Positions 16,981 to 25,115 of a stretch of 64,000 nucleotides of DNA are shown here, in pieces. The translations under genes and the position numbers were made by a program. The stretch is from Amycolatopsis acidiphila. GTDB taxonomy: Bacteria; Actinomycetota; Actinomycetes; Mycobacteriales; Pseudonocardiaceae. The notes under the pieces are model-generated. The model was not told where the DNA came from. It worked only from the letters and a program-made list of their open reading frames with translations, and searched no databases. Positions within the stretch are counted from its first letter, which is position 1. Each line of letters starts with the position of its first letter. The DNA is taken from assembly GCF_021391495.1 (NCBI RefSeq), contig NZ_CP090063.1, forward strand, positions 4,030,001 through 4,094,000, written 5' to 3'.

Positions 16981-18099
16981 TCAGTGCTCGTGCACGATGA
17001 CCCCGCGGATGTTCTTGCCCTCGAGCATGTCCTCGTAGCCCTCGTTGACCTGCTCGAGCGAGTACCGCCGGGTGACCAGCTCGTCGAGCTTGAGGTCACC
17101 CGCCCGGTAGAGGTTCAGCAGCCGCGGCACGTCGTAGAGCGGGTTGCTGTCGCCGAACAGGGCGCCGCGGATCTGGCGCTGGTAGCCGATGAGCATCCCG
17201 GCCGGGAAGTGCACCGCCCTGTCGCCGAGCTTGCCGACGGCGGTGACGGTGACCTTGCCCGCCTTCCCGGTGACCTGCACCGCGGCGTTGACGATCTCCT
17301 CGGTGAGCACCCCGGGGGTGCAGATGGCGTGGTCGGCGAGCTGGCCCCAGGTGGTCTCCACCACGAACTCATGCGCGGACCGCGCGTCCGCGAAGGTGTG
17401 CGTCGCACCGAACACCTTCGCCATGTCCCGCTTGAACTCCACAGGATCCACCACCACGACGTTCTTCGCCCCCGCATACCGCGCGCCCTGCACCGCGTTG
17501 CTGCCCACCCCGCCCGCGCCGTAGACGACGACCGTCTGTCCCGCGCGCACCCCGGCCGCGTGCACGGCCGAGCCCCAGCCGGTGGGCACGCCGCAGCCGA
17601 CGAGCGCGGCGATCTCGAACGGGATGTCCTCGGCGAGCGGGATGCAGGCCCATTCCGAGACCACCGCGTACTGCGAGAAGGTGCCCAGCGTGCAGAAGCC
17701 GCCGAGGTCCTCGTCGTCGAGGTGGAAGCGGAACGTCCCGTCGAGGAACATCCCGGTCCCGGCGTTGAGGCCCTTCTCGCACATGTTCTGGTGCCCGGTC
17801 GAGCACGGGCGGCAGCTGCCGCAGGCCGGGATGTAGGAGCACACGATCCGGTCGCCGGGCTTGACCCGGCGCACGTGCGGCCCGACGGACTCCACGATGC
17901 CGGCGCCCTCGTGCCCGCCGACCACGGGCAGCCGCACGGGCGCGTCGCCGCGGGTGATGTGGTCGTCGGAGTGGCACAGCCCCGAAGCGGCGAACTTGAC
18001 CCGGACCTCGTGCGCCTTCGGCTCGTCGAGCCGCAGCTCCACGATCTCCCACGGGGTGTGCGCCCTGCGGGTGATGGCGGCGCGCGTCGTGATCGGCAT
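16981..18099 (-). CDS. NDMA-dependent (mycofactocin-type) alcohol dehydrogenase, copy 1
   Basis: A 372-residue MDR dehydrogenase of the Rxyl_3153/TIGR03989 type. The catalytic zinc ligand is in SGLCHSDDH, followed by GGHEGAGIVE. The structural zinc loop C-G-S-C-R-P-C-x7-C and the diagnostic LDGTFRFHLDDEDLGGFCTLGTFSQY are present. The Rossmann motif is VVVYGAGGVGSNAVQGA. Members hold NADH tightly and pass electrons to an acceptor, in vivo thought to be mycofactocin. A 231-base block (17326-17556) is identical to the neighbouring copy, indicating gene conversion. It lies 17 bases after copy 2 and 46 bases before the binding-protein gene. Confidence 0.9.
   Translation of the reverse strand: MPITTRAAITRRAHTPWEIVELRLDEPKAHEVRVKFAASGLCHSDDHITRGDAPVRLPVVGGHEGAGIVESVGPHVRRVKPGDRIVCSYIPACGSCRPCSTGHQNMCEKGLNAGTGMFLDGTFRFHLDDEDLGGFCTLGTFSQYAVVSEWACIPLAEDIPFEIAALVGCGVPTGWGSAVHAAGVRAGQTVVVYGAGGVGSNAVQGARYAGAKNVVVVDPVEFKRDMAKVFGATHTFADARSAHEFVVETTWGQLADHAICTPGVLTEEIVNAAVQVTGKAGKVTVTAVGKLGDRAVHFPAGMLIGYQRQIRGALFGDSNPLYDVPRLLNLYRAGDLKLDELVTRRYSLEQVNEGYEDMLEGKNIRGVIVHEH
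17326..17556. repeat. 231-base block identical to 18453-18683 (first copy)
   Basis: Every base of 17326-17556 matches 18453-18683 at a constant offset of 1127. Sequence outside the block differs at many positions. The block covers the Rossmann region of the two tandem dehydrogenase genes (VRAGQTVVVYGAGG through the TTWGQLAD segment). Confidence 0.95.
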
Positions 18100-18116
18100 T
18101 GCGGACCCCTTCTGCC

Positions 18117-19223
18117 TCAGTGTTCGTGGACGATGACGCCGCGGATGTTCTTGCCGTCGAGCATGTCCTGGTAGCCCTGGTTGACCTCGTCGAGCGAGTA
18201 CCGCCGGGTGATCAGCTCGTCGAGTTTCAGGTCACCGGAGCGGTAGAGGCCCAGCAGGCGCGGCACGTCGTAGAGGGGGTTGCAGTTGCCGAACAGCGCG
18301 CCCTGCACGCGGCGCTGGTAGCCGATCAGCATCCCGCCGGGCGCGTCGAGCTGCCCGGGACCGACGGCGGTGATGGTGACCTGGCCGGACTTGCCGACGA
18401 CCTGGAGTGCCGAGTCGATCACCTCGTCACCGAGGACGCCGACGGTGATGAGGGCGTGGTCGGCGAGCTGGCCCCAGGTGGTCTCCACCACGAACTCATG
18501 CGCGGACCGCGCGTCCGCGAAGGTGTGCGTCGCACCGAACACCTTCGCCATGTCCCGCTTGAACTCCACAGGATCCACCACCACGACGTTCTTCGCCCCC
18601 GCATACCGCGCGCCCTGCACCGCGTTGCTGCCCACCCCGCCCGCGCCGTAGACGACGACCGTCTGTCCCGCGCGCACCCCGGCGGCGTGGACGGCCGTGC
18701 CCCAGCCGGTCGGGACGCCGCAGCTGACCAGGGCGGCGACGTCGAACGGGATGTCGTCGGGGATCTTGATGCAGGAGTACTCCGAGAGCACCGCGCGCTC
18801 GGCGAAGGTGCCCAGCACGCACAGCCCGCCGAGGTCCTCGCCGTCGAGGTGGAACCGGAAGGTGCCGTCGGCGAACTCGCCGGTCGAGGCGTTCTTGCCC
18901 TCGTCGCACAGGTTCTGGTGCCCGGTCGAGCAGTACCGGCACTTCCCGCAGGCGGGGATGAACGAGCACACCACGTGGTCGCCGACCGCCACCCTGGTCA
19001 CGTCCGCGCCCACGGCCTCCACCACGCCGGCGCCCTCGTGCCCGCCCACCACCGGGAAGCGCATCTGCGCGTCGCCCTTCTGGATGTGGTCGTCGGAGTG
19101 ACACATCCCCGCGGCGTGGAACCTGACCCGGACCTCGGTGGCTTTCGGTTCGTCGAGCTCGAGGTCGACGATTTCCCAGGGGCGCCGGGGTTCCCGGCAG
19201 ATCGCGGCACGCGTGGTGATCAT
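18117..19223 (-). CDS. NDMA-dependent (mycofactocin-type) alcohol dehydrogenase, copy 2
   Basis: A 368-residue paralogue of the next gene downstream and first gene of the eight-gene leftward operon. It has the same zinc residues (GMCHSDDH; C-G-K-C-R-Y-C-x7-C), the same FADGTFRFHLDGEDLGGLCVLGTF segment and the same Rossmann block. Outside the shared 231 bases the two differ clearly, for example SEYSCIKIPDD against SEWACIPLAED near the substrate domain. Distinct substrate ranges are therefore likely. ATG at 19223 is chosen because the family begins M-I-T-T-R-A-A; the open frame continues upstream without family similarity. Confidence 0.9.
   Translation of the reverse strand: MITTRAAICREPRRPWEIVDLELDEPKATEVRVRFHAAGMCHSDDHIQKGDAQMRFPVVGGHEGAGVVEAVGADVTRVAVGDHVVCSFIPACGKCRYCSTGHQNLCDEGKNASTGEFADGTFRFHLDGEDLGGLCVLGTFAERAVLSEYSCIKIPDDIPFDVAALVSCGVPTGWGTAVHAAGVRAGQTVVVYGAGGVGSNAVQGARYAGAKNVVVVDPVEFKRDMAKVFGATHTFADARSAHEFVVETTWGQLADHALITVGVLGDEVIDSALQVVGKSGQVTITAVGPGQLDAPGGMLIGYQRRVQGALFGNCNPLYDVPRLLGLYRSGDLKLDELITRRYSLDEVNQGYQDMLDGKNIRGVIVHEH
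18453..18683. repeat. 231-base block identical to 17326-17556 (second copy)
   Basis: Direct-repeat partner of the block in the downstream paralogue. Third-codon positions are conserved as well, which selection on protein alone would not require. A recent conversion event is the simplest reading. Confidence 0.95.
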
Positions 19224-19413
19224 CTGGCTCCCCGTTCTTCGGCAGTGGCTCCACGATCCGCTGCCACCGCGACGGCAGCCAGAGCCATTCCATCCGGCGA
19301 AAGGGGTGCTGCGTCCCCCGGCACCACGCAGGTCACGAATCGGTGTCGGCGGCAACGTCCGCGCCCGCTCCCGCGCCTTGTCGTTACCAGGGCCGCGAAC
19401 CGGGGGGACGACC

Positions 19414-20001
19414 ATGAGACGCGCACTGTCCGCTGTTGTCCTGCTGCTCGCCGTCGCGCTGCTCGGCGGCTGCGCCACCCGGCAGCCCGCCCCGGCCGTC
19501 CCGCCGCCCCCGGCGACCACCTCCGCGCAGGCCGGGCTGCCGCCGGCGGAGCCCGCCGCGATCGACATCCCCAGGATCGGCGCGCACTCGAGCCTGGTGC
19601 CCCTGGGGCTCAACCCCGACCACACCGTGGACGTGCCGCCGGTCAGCGAACCGCAGCAGGCGGGCTGGTACCGGTTCGGCTCGACGCCCGGCGAGGTCGG
19701 GCCCGCGGTGATCCTGGGGCACGTCGACGGGAACAAGCAGCTCGGGATCTTCTACCGCCTCAAGGAGCTCGTCCCCGGCGACCGCGTCTCGGTGTCGCGT
19801 GTGGACGGTTCCACGGCACGGTTCGTGGTGAGCAGGGTGGAACAGGCCGACAAGGACGTGTTCCCCTCCGGCGCGGTCTACGACGACACCGCGGACCCGG
19901 AGCTGCGGTTGATCACCTGCGGCGGCAGCTTCGACCACGCCGCGCACAGCTACCGCGACAACATCATCGTTTTCGCGGTGTTCGAAGGAGCTGAGGGATG
20001 A
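19414..20001 (+). CDS. Class F sortase
   Basis: A 195-residue sortase. The catalytic His is in VILGHVDG (His103), Cys in LRLITCGG (Cys169) and Arg in HSYRDN (Arg181), the three residues of the sortase active site. PAAIDIPRIGAHSSLVPLGLNPD and WYRFGSTPGEVGPAV are typical of actinobacterial class F. The N-terminus (ALLGGC, Cys20) reads as a lipobox rather than the usual membrane helix, so the enzyme may be lipid-anchored. The stop overlaps the start of the secreted partner by four bases. Confidence 0.88.
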   Translation: MRRALSAVVLLLAVALLGGCATRQPAPAVPPPPATTSAQAGLPPAEPAAIDIPRIGAHSSLVPLGLNPDHTVDVPPVSEPQQAGWYRFGSTPGEVGPAVILGHVDGNKQLGIFYRLKELVPGDRVSVSRVDGSTARFVVSRVEQADKDVFPSGAVYDDTADPELRLITCGGSFDHAAHSYRDNIIVFAVFEGAEG

Positions 20002-20492
20002 ACAGGAAGACGCTTCTCGTATCGGCCGGCCTGCTCGCGATCGCGGGCGGCCTCGTCACGGCACCGGTCGCGAGCGCGACCGCGCCACCGCCGACGCTGC
20101 GGGTCGGCCCGTCGACCGTGCTCGCCGGCCAGACGGTGAAGTTCAGCGCGTACTGCGCGGGCAACGCGAGCGAGGTGACGTCGCCGGGGCTGGCGGCCCC
20201 GGTCAGCCTCAGCAAGGGGTTCGGGTACGGCAGGGCGGGCGCGAGACCAGGGCACTACACGGCGAGCTTCACGTGCTCGGGCAGCGGTGGCCCGGTGGGC
20301 AACGGCACCGCGACGGCGGAGTTCGCCGTCGTCTGCTCGGTGCCCACGACGAAACCCACCACGCCGACGTCGACACCCACGACTCCGCAGGAGTCGACCA
20401 CGAGCGCACCGCCGACCAGCACGACGGAGCCGACCACGACGGCCGAGACCCGGTGCGTCACGGCGACGAGCCCGGCCAGGCCCCGCAGGTGA
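19998..20492 (+). CDS. Secreted Thr/Pro-rich protein coupled to the sortase; C-terminus frameshifted
   Basis: The frame encodes 164 residues. A signal peptide (MNRKTLLVSAGLLAIAGGLVTAPVASA) is followed by a small beta-rich domain with two cysteines and a Thr/Pro/Ser-rich stretch (TTKPTTPTSTPTTPQESTT). It then runs into T-S-P-A-R-P-R-R and a stop. In the -1 frame the same DNA continues as GDEPGQAPQVKVRPQGAPETGDGSMATG and stops at 20548. The motif APETG followed by a short Gly/Ser tail is what partner proteins of class F sortases normally carry. One base appears to be missing around 20440-20470, so the intact gene would be 19998-20548. A real mutation and a sequencing error cannot be told apart here. 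Confidence 0.7.
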   Translation: MNRKTLLVSAGLLAIAGGLVTAPVASATAPPPTLRVGPSTVLAGQTVKFSAYCAGNASEVTSPGLAAPVSLSKGFGYGRAGARPGHYTASFTCSGSGGPVGNGTATAEFAVVCSVPTTKPTTPTSTPTTPQESTTSAPPTSTTEPTTTAETRCVTATSPARPRR

Positions 20493-20554
20493 AGGTCCGC
20501 CCGCAGGGCGCGCCGGAGACCGGCGACGGTTCGATGGCGACCGGGTAGACGGCG

Positions 20555-21337
20555 TCAGCGCACGGGCGCGGGCTGCGGCAGGGGCCCGCTCATCCGGCGC
20601 TCGTCCTCACCGACCGAGCGCAGGGCGGTGAGCGTCGGATGCCCGGCGGCCAGCAGCGCCGCGTCCGTGCCCGGTTCCAGCTCGCCGTCCACCTCGACGG
20701 TCGTCAGTTCCAGGACGCCGTCGCGCACCCGGCGCACCCGGCTCTGGGCCTGGCCGAACGACGCGAGCCGGGCCCAGTTCAGCGGCCGCAGCTCGCCGCA
20801 CGGGCGGTCCGGGACGTTGAGGTTGAGCACGGTTCCCGCCTCCATCGCGGCGAGCGCCGGCAGGAGCCCGGCCACGATCTCGGTCGCGCTGTCCCAGTGC
20901 GGCGCCGCGTTGCCGCCGAGTCCGACGTCGAGCGACACCGCCAGAGCCCGCACGCCGTTGATGCCGGCTGTCAGTGCGGCGCCGACCGTGCCCGAGTGCA
21001 GGATCGCGCGGCCGACGTTGGCACCGCGGTTGACGCCCGAGAGCAGCACGCCGGGCCGGACGCCGAACGCCTCGTGGCTGCCGATGAGCGCGATGAGCCC
21101 GGGATGCGAGGCGACCGCGTGGGCGTCGACGCCGGGCAGCCCCGGCAGCGTCCGGGGCTCGACGACGATCTCGCGGTTGTCGGTGGCCGCGGTGAGCCCG
21201 GCGCTCGTGCCGCTGGCCTCGGCCACGGGCGCGGCGACGACGGTGTGCCAGCCGCGGTCGCGGGCGCACCGGGCGAGCGCGTGCAGGCCCGGTGAGTCGA
21301 TGCCGTCGTCGTTGGTGACGAGCACGGTCGTGGTCAC
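20555..21337 (-). CDS. surE: 5'/3'-nucleotidase SurE
   Basis: A 260-residue SurE-family phosphatase. The metal-binding VTNDDGIDSPGL is at residues ~6-17. AEASGTSAG, the family motif LLSGVNRGANVGRAILHSGTVGAAL with its metal/catalytic Asn-Ser residues, and an N-L-N-V-P-D segment are present. SurE removes phosphate from nucleoside 5'/3'-monophosphates. GTG at 21337 is chosen because the family begins just before VTNDDG. The longer open frame reaching to ~21640 belongs to a remnant of another gene. It converges on the sortase pair six bases away. Confidence 0.88.
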   Translation of the reverse strand: MTTTVLVTNDDGIDSPGLHALARCARDRGWHTVVAAPVAEASGTSAGLTAATDNREIVVEPRTLPGLPGVDAHAVASHPGLIALIGSHEAFGVRPGVLLSGVNRGANVGRAILHSGTVGAALTAGINGVRALAVSLDVGLGGNAAPHWDSATEIVAGLLPALAAMEAGTVLNLNVPDRPCGELRPLNWARLASFGQAQSRVRRVRDGVLELTTVEVDGELEPGTDAALLAAGHPTLTALRSVGEDERRMSGPLPQPAPVR

Positions 21338-21394
21338 GGGAAGCCGGACGTCCTTTCCTGGTCGCGGGAACGGCGGGTGACGCGCTCGGCCGGC

Positions 21395-21640
21395 GCGCGG
21401 ACCGGCGTGCACGACCTCCAGCGCCGGACCGTCCACATACCCCGCCTGCCGCCCGGTCAATCGCGAGTTGCCGGCGATGCCGGGGAAGGCTGAGTCCTGC
21501 ACGACCAGCGGGTGGTGGCCGAACACCAGCGTCGGCTGCTCGCGGTGCGCGGCCAGGTCCCGGCGGAACCAGTCGCCTCGCCGCCGGCGGCACGGGCGCC
21601 ATGCGGCCCAGCCCGTCGTCCCGGCGGGTGAAGGCGCATC
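21395..21640 (-). pseudogene. Remnant resembling the C-terminus of a calcineurin-like phosphoesterase
   Basis: On the reverse strand, without a start codon or domain beginning, the frame reads GDWFRRDLAAHREQPTLVFGHHPLVVQ and continues in frame into surE's upstream region. W-x-x-x-D-L followed by V-x-G-H-H-P is the usual end of metallophosphoesterase domains, where the two histidines bind metal. No complete gene fits, so this is read as a decayed fragment. The rest of the 500-base space between surE and the ribonuclease gene shows nothing else recognisable. Confidence 0.35.
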
Positions 21641-21835
21641 CTGGCATGCGCCCGAAGCTAGGCGGCGCCGCTGAACGACGGCCGGGCTTTGCCGCGTCGA
21701 CGGGTGTCGCGCAGGTGAAGATCGGATGGCGGCGCGACCCGACTATCGTCGGAAGTTCACACGGAATCGGTTGACCCTGTTGGTTTCCGCGCCCGATCAT
21801 CGGATCGTCGTGTCTCCCGATCCGGAGGTCTGCCC

Positions 21836-22222
21836 GTGTTGCGAAGGTCCCTTTCGGTGCTCGCGCTGCTGTTCGCGCTCTGTACCACCGTTCTGGTCAC
21901 GCCGGCGAGCGCCGCCGTGTACGACTCCTGCTCGGTTTCCGGCTGCTCGGCGGCGAAAACCGCCTACAACGGCTGGAACGAGCTCGGCTTCCCGCGGTCG
22001 GCGGGCTGGTATGCCTGGCCCTACGGCCAGTACAACTACTCCGGCGGCGTCTTCCAGAACCGCGAGGGCGAACTGCCCGCCTGCGACAGCTTCAACGAGT
22101 ACGACGTCAACCCCCGCGCGAAGGGCGCCGCCCGCGACGCGGCGCGCATCGTGCGCGACGTGACCACCGGCGTGGTCTGGTACACCCCCGACCACTACGT
22201 CAACTTCTACCGCATCGTCTGA
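21836..22222 (+). CDS. Secreted guanyl-specific ribonuclease (RNase Sa/N1 family)
   Basis: A 128-residue precursor. A ~27-residue signal peptide ends in T-P-A-S-A-A. The mature part carries GGVFQNREGELP, NEYDVNPRAKGAARDAARIV and TGVVWYTPDHYVNFYRIV, the arrangement of Streptomyces RNase Sa. The catalytic residues correspond to Glu88, Arg104 and His120. Two cysteines near the start (DSCSVSGC) may form a local disulfide. GTG at 21836 follows GGAGG by seven bases. No barstar-like inhibitor gene is adjacent, which is normal for a secreted enzyme. Confidence 0.88.
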   Translation: MLRRSLSVLALLFALCTTVLVTPASAAVYDSCSVSGCSAAKTAYNGWNELGFPRSAGWYAWPYGQYNYSGGVFQNREGELPACDSFNEYDVNPRAKGAARDAARIVRDVTTGVVWYTPDHYVNFYRIV

Positions 22223-22234
22223 CCCCGGTCCCGC

Positions 22235-22269
22235 CGGTTGTGGCGGTCCGCCCGGATCGGCCACAACCG
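22235..22269. terminator. Hairpin after the ribonuclease gene
   Basis: CGGTTGTGGC (22235-22244) and GCCACAACCG (22260-22269) form a perfect 10-bp stem with a 15-base loop, 13 bases after the ribonuclease stop. No T-tract follows. Confidence 0.7.
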
Positions 22270-22346
22270 CACGGCGGCGACGTCCCGTCCCGGGTTAGAG
22301 TGGTAAGCGGACCCGGGTCCGCTCAGCGAGTGACGGGAGGAGCGCC

Positions 22347-22907
22347 GTGCCGGATCGAGCCCTGCGGGCCGACGCCCGGAACAACCGCGAACGCCTGCTG
22401 ACGGCCGCCGCCGAGACCTTCGGCCGCGAAGGCACCCAGGCGTCGCTCAAGGCCATCGCACGCGAAGCCGGGGTCGGGATCGGCACGCTCTACCGGCGGT
22501 TCCCGACTCGCGAGGCACTGGTCGAGGCCGTGTACCGCAACGAGGTCGGCCGGCTGTGCGCCGCCGCACCGGAACTGCTCGAGCAACTGCCGCCCGCCGA
22601 CGCGTTGCGGGCGTGGATGGAGCGGTTCGTCGACTTCATGGCGGCGAAGCAGGGCATGGCGGACGTGCTGCGCGCGGTCCTGCTGTCCGAAGAGGACCGC
22701 TTGCACACCCGCGACCTGCTCCGCTCGGCCATCGCGACACTGCTCGACGCCGGCACCGCCGCGGGCGTGGTGCGGCGCGGGCTGGCGCCGAACGACGTGC
22801 TGATGGGCCTCGGCGGGATCACCATGATCGCGGGCGAGGAGGACCAGCGGGCGCCGGCCACCCAGCTGATCGATCTCCTGCTGCACGGCGTCCGCACGCC
22901 GAACTGA
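22347..22907 (+). CDS. TetR-family transcriptional regulator
   Basis: A 186-residue regulator. The N-terminal helix-turn-helix covers residues ~14-60 (RERLLTAAAETFGREGTQASLKAIAREAGVGIGTLYRRFPTREAL), complete with the GIGTLYRRF recognition helix. The C-terminal ligand domain is all-helical. The GTG start follows GGGAGG. No transporter or enzyme is divergently paired, so its target is unknown; the next gene downstream is the secreted glycoside hydrolase. Confidence 0.88.
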   Translation: MPDRALRADARNNRERLLTAAAETFGREGTQASLKAIAREAGVGIGTLYRRFPTREALVEAVYRNEVGRLCAAAPELLEQLPPADALRAWMERFVDFMAAKQGMADVLRAVLLSEEDRLHTRDLLRSAIATLLDAGTAAGVVRRGLAPNDVLMGLGGITMIAGEEDQRAPATQLIDLLLHGVRTPN

Positions 22908-23020
22908 CGGTTCCGGTAACCCGGACGGGCGAGCGCGGCCACCCGAACAGGTGGCAGCGAGCATGAGCTGATCTTCGGGCGGGCACTTCTCGCTCAGTGC
23001 GCCGAACGGGAGGAGCTCGC

Positions 23021-24562
23021 ATGGATCCGCGCCCGGCCCTGCTGGCGGCGCTCGCCGGCGCCATGGTGCTCGGCGCGGTCCACACCGGACTCGCCACCCG
23101 CCCGGAAAGCCCGGTGGTGCACGGGCTTCGCGACGGGGCGGTCACGACGGCGACCGTCTTCGACCGGATCAGCGTCAGCAGCGCCGACACCCACGGGCTG
23201 CGGGTCCTGCTCGATGGGCGCGAGATTCCCTTCACGGCCAAGGGAGATCACGTCCAGCTGCCGCGGATGGAGCTGTCCGAGGGCAGGCACACCCTGATCG
23301 CGAGCGTCGGCGCGGTGCCACAGCTCACGGCCGCCAAGGTCACCCGCACGTTCACCGTCGACGACACCCCACCGCGGATGTCGGTGGAACCCGTCCAGGC
23401 CGACGACCTGCACGCACCGCTGACCGTCCGCGGGTCCGCCCCCGGCGCTCGGATCGTCACCCTCAACGGCAGCCCGGTGCCGGTCGACGAGGACGGCGGC
23501 TTCAGCACGACGCTGCCCAGCCCGCCAGCCTACCTCGACCTCGCCGCGGCGGACCCGGCGGGCAACGTGGCCACGACCGAGACCCCGGTGCCCACCAAGC
23601 ACCCGCGCATGCGCGGGGTGCACATGACCGCGCTCGCGTGGGCCTCGCCGGAGCTGCGCGAGCCGGTGCTGCAGATGGCCCGCGACGGGCTCATCGACAC
23701 CGTCGAGCTGGACATCAAGGACGAGGACGGGGAAATCGGCTACGACTCGCAGGTGCCGCTGGCCCGCGAGATCGGCGCGGCGAAGAAGTACTACGACGCC
23801 CGCGCCACCCTGGACCAGCTGCACGCCCTGCATCTGCGCGTGGTGGGCAGGCTCGTCGCCTTCCGCGATCCGGTGCTGGCCCGCGCCTCCTGGGATGCCG
23901 GAAAGCACGACCGACTGGTCCAGACCACGGATGGTCAAGCGTGGGCGAGCGGCTACGGCGACTACACCTTCACGAACTTCGCGAACCCGGAGGTTCGCGA
24001 CTACAACGCCGACCTCGCCACCGAGGCGGCGGAGCTCGGCTTCGACGACATCCTCTACGACTACGTGCGCCGCCCGGAGGGCTCGCTCGACCGGATGCGG
24101 CTGCCGGGCCTGCAGGGCACGCCCGAGCAGGCGATCGCCGACTTCCTGGCGCAGAGCCGCGAAACGGTCCGCGCGCACGGCGCGTTCCTCGGTGCCTCGG
24201 TCTTCGGCATCGCGGTCACCCGCCCGACCCAGATCGCACAGGACATCCCGGCGATGTCCCGCGAGGTGGACTACATCGCCCCCATGGTCTACCCGTCGCA
24301 CTGGGGCAGCGGGGAGTACGGCATCGACGATCCCGAGTCCGCGCCGTACGACATCACCGCGCGCTCGCTGGCCGACTTCGGGCGGCAGGCCCAGCAGGGC
24401 CAGGCCGTGACCATCCCGTGGCTGCAGGCCTTCAGCATGCGCCGGACGTATGGGCCCGAGGAGATCCGGGCCCAGATCACCGCGGCGAAGGACAACGGGA
24501 TGGACTCGTTCCTGTTGTGGAACGCGGCCTGCCGCTACGACCCCGCCGCCCTCACTCCGTGA
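23021..24562 (+). CDS. Secreted putative glycoside hydrolase (DUF4015/GH-like)
   Basis: A 513-residue exported protein. An N-terminal hydrophobic segment (residues ~7-28) acts as signal or anchor. A region of ~180 residues with Ig-like character follows (FTVDDTPPRMSVEPVQ, VRGSAPGARIVTLNG). The catalytic-type barrel then begins at MRGVHMTALAW and continues through LIDTVELDIKDEDGEIGYDSQV, FDDILYDYVRRPEG, VDYIAPMVYPSHWG and the final SFLLWNAACRY. These match the DUF4015 putative glycoside hydrolase family; the acidic residues in DDILYDYVR are likely catalytic. ATG at 23021 follows GGGAGGAG. The glycan target is unknown. Confidence 0.82.
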   Translation: MDPRPALLAALAGAMVLGAVHTGLATRPESPVVHGLRDGAVTTATVFDRISVSSADTHGLRVLLDGREIPFTAKGDHVQLPRMELSEGRHTLIASVGAVPQLTAAKVTRTFTVDDTPPRMSVEPVQADDLHAPLTVRGSAPGARIVTLNGSPVPVDEDGGFSTTLPSPPAYLDLAAADPAGNVATTETPVPTKHPRMRGVHMTALAWASPELREPVLQMARDGLIDTVELDIKDEDGEIGYDSQVPLAREIGAAKKYYDARATLDQLHALHLRVVGRLVAFRDPVLARASWDAGKHDRLVQTTDGQAWASGYGDYTFTNFANPEVRDYNADLATEAAELGFDDILYDYVRRPEGSLDRMRLPGLQGTPEQAIADFLAQSRETVRAHGAFLGASVFGIAVTRPTQIAQDIPAMSREVDYIAPMVYPSHWGSGEYGIDDPESAPYDITARSLADFGRQAQQGQAVTIPWLQAFSMRRTYGPEEIRAQITAAKDNGMDSFLLWNAACRYDPAALTP

Positions 24563-24710
24563 CCCACGGCGGCCACCGCCCGCGGCGACGCGAACGGTGG
24601 TGACGCGCTTCACCTGAACGCCACCCGCCCGCCGCCCGTGTTCCTGGACAGGAGGGAGCGTGAGTAGCGTGCGGGATGACTGCGAGCCCGGCGGTCGCCG
24701 GGCGGCGGCC

Positions 24711-25061
24711 CTAGAGGTCGGTGGCCCGCTCGTGCCGCGGCTCGTACAGCCCGACCTCCCCGCCGCCGGGCAGCCGGAGCCGGGTCAGCCTGCCCCAGCC
24801 GGCGTCGGTGACGGGCTCGGTGAACACCACTCCGCGGTCGCTCAGCTCCGCCACGGTCGCCTCGACGTCGGCGCACATGAAGTACAGCTCGTGCGCCTCC
24901 GGCCCCTCCGTAGGATGGACCGCGATCTCCGCGGGTGGCAGCCTGAAGATCAGCCAGCCGTGCCCGGCGTCGACGTGCGGGAAGCCGAGCACGTCCCGGA
25001 GGAAGCTCCGGTCGGCCTCGGCGTCGCGGCTGTGGACGATGACGTGCGCACCATTGATCAC
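24711..25061 (-). CDS. VOC-superfamily (glyoxalase-like) protein
   Basis: A 116-residue single-unit VOC protein with two beta-alpha-beta repeats. H-V-I-V-H-S-R-D gives a first metal ligand position, HELYFMCADVEA a second, and E-V-G-L-Y-E-P-R-H the last. Members include dioxygenases, glyoxalases and resistance proteins, and the sequence does not tell which applies here. It is divergent from the MarR gene, 54 bases away, so MarR may control it. Confidence 0.82.
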   Translation of the reverse strand: MINGAHVIVHSRDAEADRSFLRDVLGFPHVDAGHGWLIFRLPPAEIAVHPTEGPEAHELYFMCADVEATVAELSDRGVVFTEPVTDAGWGRLTRLRLPGGGEVGLYEPRHERATDL

Positions 25062-25115
25062 CCGGCAAGCCTAGGGCTTTCCGGGACCGGCATCACGACG
25101 ACGAGGGGACGAGCG

